From: Brevipalpus yothersi
Taxonomy: Eukaryota > Arthropoda > Arachnida > Trombidiformes > Tenuipalpidae
DNA length: 64,000 nt
Direction: 5' to 3'
NCBI GenBank assembly: GCA_003956705.1
Contig: QZCP01000007.1
Location: forward strand, 193,056 to 257,055
The notes below the pieces were generated by a model. It saw only the letters and a list, made by a program, of their open reading frames with translations, was not told where the DNA came from and ran no database searches. Shown piece by piece: positions 59,838 through 64,000 of this stretch (within the stretch, counting starts at the first letter, position 1; every line of letters begins with the position of its first letter). The translations under genes and the position numbers were made by a program.

Positions 59838-62685
59838 ATGCATCTTCAGACTTATGAGACTTATGGAAGGTGAAGGCAAACTTTCTTTCCTCTTCTCACT
59901 TTCATTCTTTTTCATTGCTTTTTTTTCTCAATCTCTATCTCATTATCACTCTTTTTGAATGCTTCTCAAATCTGTTTTCAATCTAACTTGTCCTTAGTGT
60001 TGGGATCAGTATTTCTGGCCATTTTAACCATCCAGCATCATTTCATTTTCAGACGCCTTTTTCTCTCTGGTTGAAAAATGTTTCTCTATTCAATGTAGTG
60101 CTTTTTTTCTTCTCATCATTTGATTTTAATTTTTGCCAATTTATTTTCTTATCTATCAATCATTCATTGTTGGTGTTCATACAAATTCCAGTATCAAGCC
60201 TGTAATGCATAAAGAAAATACAGCAGTCAAAGTGGTCAACGCAACGTATTCATATGGTGATGGTCCAAGTCAAATAAGTGCTCTTCGAGGAATCAATTTG
60301 AGTGTTCCAACTGGAGGAATGTGAGTAGAGTGGTATACATTACAGTGATTAGGAAAATTAATCCATGTCCAAAATTTTCTCTCACCCTTTGAATGCCTAC
60401 CTTTTATATTTGTATTTGCTTCGTTTTTCCCTTCCTCCTCATAGTTATGGTCTTCTCGGACCAAGTGGCTGTGGTAAAACAACACTACTAAAATGTATGG
60501 TTGGTCGAATGCGTCTTCGAACTGGTCGTGTATACATTTTCGGCCATCGACCTGGTACACCAAAAAGTATGGTACCAGGACCAGCAATCGGTTATATGCC
60601 CCAGGAACTGGCACTATACTATGATTTTACCATCGAGGAGACACTAACATACTTTGCTCGAGTGTATCGAATGAAAAGCTGTGTAATTGCTCAACGAATC
60701 GATTTTTTGCTACGATTCTTGGATCTACCGGAGCGAACTCGATTCATTGGCAATCTTAGTGGTGGACAAAAGCGTCGTGTATCATTGGCCGTCACTTTGG
60801 TCCATTCACCACCTCTACTCATTCTGGATGAGCCCACGGTCGGTGTGGATCCAGTGTTACGGCAAGCCATTTGGGGACATCTTGTTGAGCTTACTCAAAC
60901 ACAAAATTTGACTGTCATCATCACCACCCACTACATTGAGGAGGCAAGACAGGCCAGTGTATGTGCTTTGATGCGTTATGGTCGAATATTGATTGAAGCA
61001 AGTCCCGCTGAATTGCTTCAACGTTACAATTTTTCAACATTGGAAGATGTTTTCCTCAAATTGTGTGAACTTGATGCTGATAACAAATTGAATCATGAAA
61101 TACTCCAGCGAACGGAAGCTAATAACGGTATTACCCATGCAGATGTGTGCACATATATACGGTATGAGGAGAATGGTAAAAATGAGATTGCAATCGACGC
61201 TGGTATCGTTGAGCAAAGTGATGATAATAAATTGAATTCCAAAGATATTGAGGAGCGTAAAAATATGGAAAATCGTATACTAAGCGATAATTGTAAAAGT
61301 TATTTTCAAAAATCATCACCTCTTATCAATACAGTTGCCAAATGTTCCGCTTTGGTACGAAAAAATATCACTCGACTTCGACGTAATCTGCCAGTCCTAT
61401 TATTTCAATTTTTATTACCATCAATTGAAGTGATACTCTTTTGCCTCTGTATTGGTTCCGATCCATTTGATCTTCCCGTTGCGATACACAATCGTGAACT
61501 GATTGTTCCAGAAAAATTTTCCATGTACAGTGAAAAATTTATCCAAGCAATAGATAATCATGTGGTTACTAAGGTAAATATTCGATCGAAAACAATTGGA
61601 ACATTTGTTTTCTCATTATCACACCTTCTCATTAATCATCCAGTTATCTATGATGATGATGAATTAACAAAAGTATCTGGAATTAATTTCTGATACAAAA
61701 TCACTGTCTCTATATTGATATTGAAATCTGTTTTCTCTGTCTATCTTTCTCACAGCATTACTTCAATACGGCTGATGCAGCAATTGAATCAGTCCATCAA
61801 GGTGATACATGGGCCGCCATGTTAATTGGTGAAAATTTTACGGAAGCACTTCAGACACGTTTCCTCCAGGGCAATGAAGCTGGAAAGCTTACACTTGAGA
61901 ACAGTAAAGTTCATGTATATCTGGATATGACCAATCAATTGATAGGCTATAAATTGCGTCGGACGTTCATGGAATCATTTCAAAAGTTTACCAAATCTCA
62001 ACTTGAAATGATGGGCCTAGATCCAAGTCATGCTGAGTTACCTGTACAATTTGAGATACCAATATATGGTGATCGAGAGCCAACATATACGGAATTCATG
62101 GCTCCTGGTGTAATATTGAGCATCTCATTTTTGGCCGCTGTAGCATTGACTGCGTTGGCATTTGTTTTGGAACGCAAAGAAGGTCTTCTGGAACGAAGTC
62201 TGGTATCTGGTGTAACTTCCTACGAATTTCTCATGTCCCATGTGCTTACCCAAATGTTTGTTTTATCAGTGCAAATTATTCTTCTTCTGATATTCACTTT
62301 TCTGGTTTTCGAAATTCCATGCCGCGGTGGCTTCGCCTGGGTCATCGTGCTAACATATCTGCAAGGTGTATGCGGTATGGGCTATGGTCTTCTCATATCA
62401 TCCATATGTGTTGACGAAAATTCGGCTATCATGTTAGCATTGGGCTCATTTTATCCCAATCTACTGATCAGTGGTACAGTTTGGCCTACACAAGCAATGC
62501 CAACCGTTATGCGCTATATAAGCTACATTTTTCCGCAAACCATACCCATTGAATCGCTGCGATACATCCTATCACGTGGTTGGGGTCCAAGTCATCCGGA
62601 AGTGGCCTTAGGCTTTGCGGTGACCATTGGATGGACACTATTCTTCCTTGTTGCAGCAGTGGTTGTTTTCCGTTATAAAAATTGA
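59838..62685 (+). CDS. ABC half transporter, ABCH subfamily
   Basis: Exons 59838-59869 (tentative), 60192-60320, 60445-61573 and 61756-62685 give about 739 aa, or 724 if translation starts at the ATG at 60205. The nucleotide-binding domain is N-terminal with Walker A G-P-S-G-C-G-K-T-T, signature L-S-G-G-Q-K-R-R and Walker B L-I-L-D-E-P-T-V-G-V-D-P. The C-terminal ABC2-type membrane domain has about six TMs, with a large loop after the first. This reverse order with short N-terminus fits ABCH, an arthropod-rich subfamily whose insect members export cuticular lipids needed for the water barrier; it should dimerise. The tentative exon 1 has a phase-matching donor but its ATG is not otherwise supported. 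Confidence 0.88.
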
Positions 62686-63933
62686 GAGAAAAAAGGTGAT
62701 AAATCAGAATATGACGACACAGTGATCATTTGTTCACTTAACTCTTTTAATCTTCAAAGTTTGAATTGAAAAAATGAGCAAACCAATCAATTATTGATAT
62801 ATTGAGACGAATTTTTTTCTCATCTTGTATTTCATCTTGTTCTCATTGTTTTACTCATGCGAATAAAGACGGATTGGATGATTGTTCATTCCTTATTATG
62901 TTTCAGAGGAGATTTTCTCTCTTTCTTTCTCCAATTATCATGGTTACACAGAATTGAATTCTGACTGGAATGTTATAAGAAGGTGAGGAGGTTTGCTATT
63001 CGAAAGTTCCCATTATATAATGACTTGCAAGAAGCTAATGTAACATTATTGCACAACGTTTCATTACGCAAGCATTGTTGAACAACCTCTGTATCAGTGT
63101 ATGATCAAAGGAATAGGTCTCCAAAGAAGTAATACGATGATAAGAGGAGTGTCCATGAAACTTTAAGATACACGAGGTCTCCTTGACATTATGTGGAATA
63201 AAGGAAAAGTATTCCCAAATTTGTAGGATAAAGAAATATCGAATAGGAATAGTTGTATATGGAAAAATAAAGTGGTATAAAATGGAAGAGATAATAAGAA
63301 AATAGATAAAAGTGAGTGTAGGGAAAGTAAGATGATGGAAAAAGAGGGAAGAGAAAGAGAAAAAGTTTATCCAAAAATGATTTCGATGCAGCTCATGAAA
63401 GTGAGTAGAAATAAGAGGTAAGTTCTGAATGGTAAAATTGGTCACTGGATAGAATATATTCCCTTTTTTCCGAGTACTTTTATCACTTTCTGTCCACATG
63501 AAAGTAGCTTTAGCTTGTATTTCAGTCTGAGTCCAGCCTGTAGAATTGTTGATAGAATAGTGAGAAGAGAGAGAGAGAGAGATGAAATGCTTCCATAGGA
63601 ACTCGTGTCATCATGGATGCTGGTAGATGTGCTCTCTCCCTTTCCACATCACTTTGGGCTCTCTACTTCTAGTGAGAGTCCGTAAACCTTGCTTTGGGAC
63701 TATTTCTGACTATAAGTCAATTATGCTCCCAGTCTATACTTTCTCTTCCAAACTTTTATTTCTCTCTCTCTCTCTCTTTCTGTCTTCTGTATCTTCTCTC
63801 CTGCCTCATGTTCGCCTCATCTTCCTCCAAGCTATAGGTTCGCATTACACTCTCCAGAGTGCAATGTTGAATCGAAAAGTGAAAGGTTTTAGGCTTCGAG
63901 ATCGAGATCAATACTATTTCCTTTTCGTTATAA

Positions 63934-64000
<67 letters not shown>
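62686..64000. other. 3' flank, non-coding
   Basis: About 1.3 kb after the transporter stop. A 154-codon minus-strand frame at 63035-63499 is Phe/Tyr/Ile/Thr-rich, lacks conserved motifs and reflects AT-rich DNA. A CT tract lies near 63757-63778. Confidence 0.5.
63937..64000. repeat. (GA)n microsatellite at the window edge
   Basis: At least 32 AG dinucleotides, continuing beyond the window; such arrays may be where the assembly breaks. Confidence 0.95.

Noticed and set aside
63035..63499. 154-codon minus-strand frame rich in Phe, Tyr, Ile and Thr
   Set aside because: Composition follows AT-rich DNA, no motif or paralogue, and a nested overlapping frame looks equally open.
1..64000. CRISPR arrays, bacterial operons, transposase or reverse transcriptase genes
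   Set aside because: The window is eukaryotic; I saw no array of direct repeats with unique spacers and no transposon coding motif on either strand.

Overview
This is a nuclear window from an animal, almost certainly an arthropod. Genes are split by short GT-AG introns (mostly 60-200 bp), non-coding DNA is AT-rich with many (CT/GA)n tracts, and the recognisable genes are metazoan: V-ATPase subunit E, SREBP, PYM, ER-type cyclophilins, kynurenine aminotransferase, BMS1. An ABCH-type half transporter and a chitin-binding (CBM14) protein favour an arthropod. The compact genes and expanded secreted families remind me of an acariform mite, but nothing here fixes the species.

Layout. (1) 0.3-12.8 kb: a tandem array of five single-pass membrane proteins of one family (copies A-E) plus a 3' remnant (F). 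Each has a hydrophobic N-terminus, a long ectodomain, a PSI-like cysteine knot, a TIG/IPT-like stretch, one TM and a short tail on its own exon. The order recalls a reduced plexin/semaphorin receptor. Copy B has a 4-bp frameshift. (2) 13.7-17.1 kb: weak orphan ORFs, then two paralogues for a helical secreted, possibly GPI-anchored protein; one is intact and one carries a frameshift and a premature stop. (3) 17.8-25.7 kb: three tandem cassettes, each holding one gene of each of two unrelated secreted orphan families (S1, 138-149 aa; S2, 290-299 aa) with conserved intron phases. (4) 26.6-28.8 kb: V-ATPase E and a small cysteine-rich membrane protein. (5) 29.6-33.2 kb: a 1160-aa chitin-binding protein with three CBM14 domains around about 800 residues of charged low-complexity sequence. 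(6) 33.2-42.9 kb: a 9.6-kb region of microsatellites with no convincing gene and one assembly gap. (7) 42.9-47.1 kb: PYM divergent from two tandem cyclophilin-B paralogues. (8) 47.6-54.8 kb: SREBP divergent from kynurenine aminotransferase. (9) 55.1-62.7 kb: BMS1 divergent from the ABCH transporter; the final 1.3 kb is non-coding.

The housekeeping genes look ordinary and intact. The novelty is in the first 26 kb, where three unrelated surface or secreted families are duplicating, converting and decaying side by side, as expected of host-, mate- or pathogen-facing genes; that role is inference. All exon boundaries were worked out by hand from splice consensus, reading phase and comparison between paralogues.
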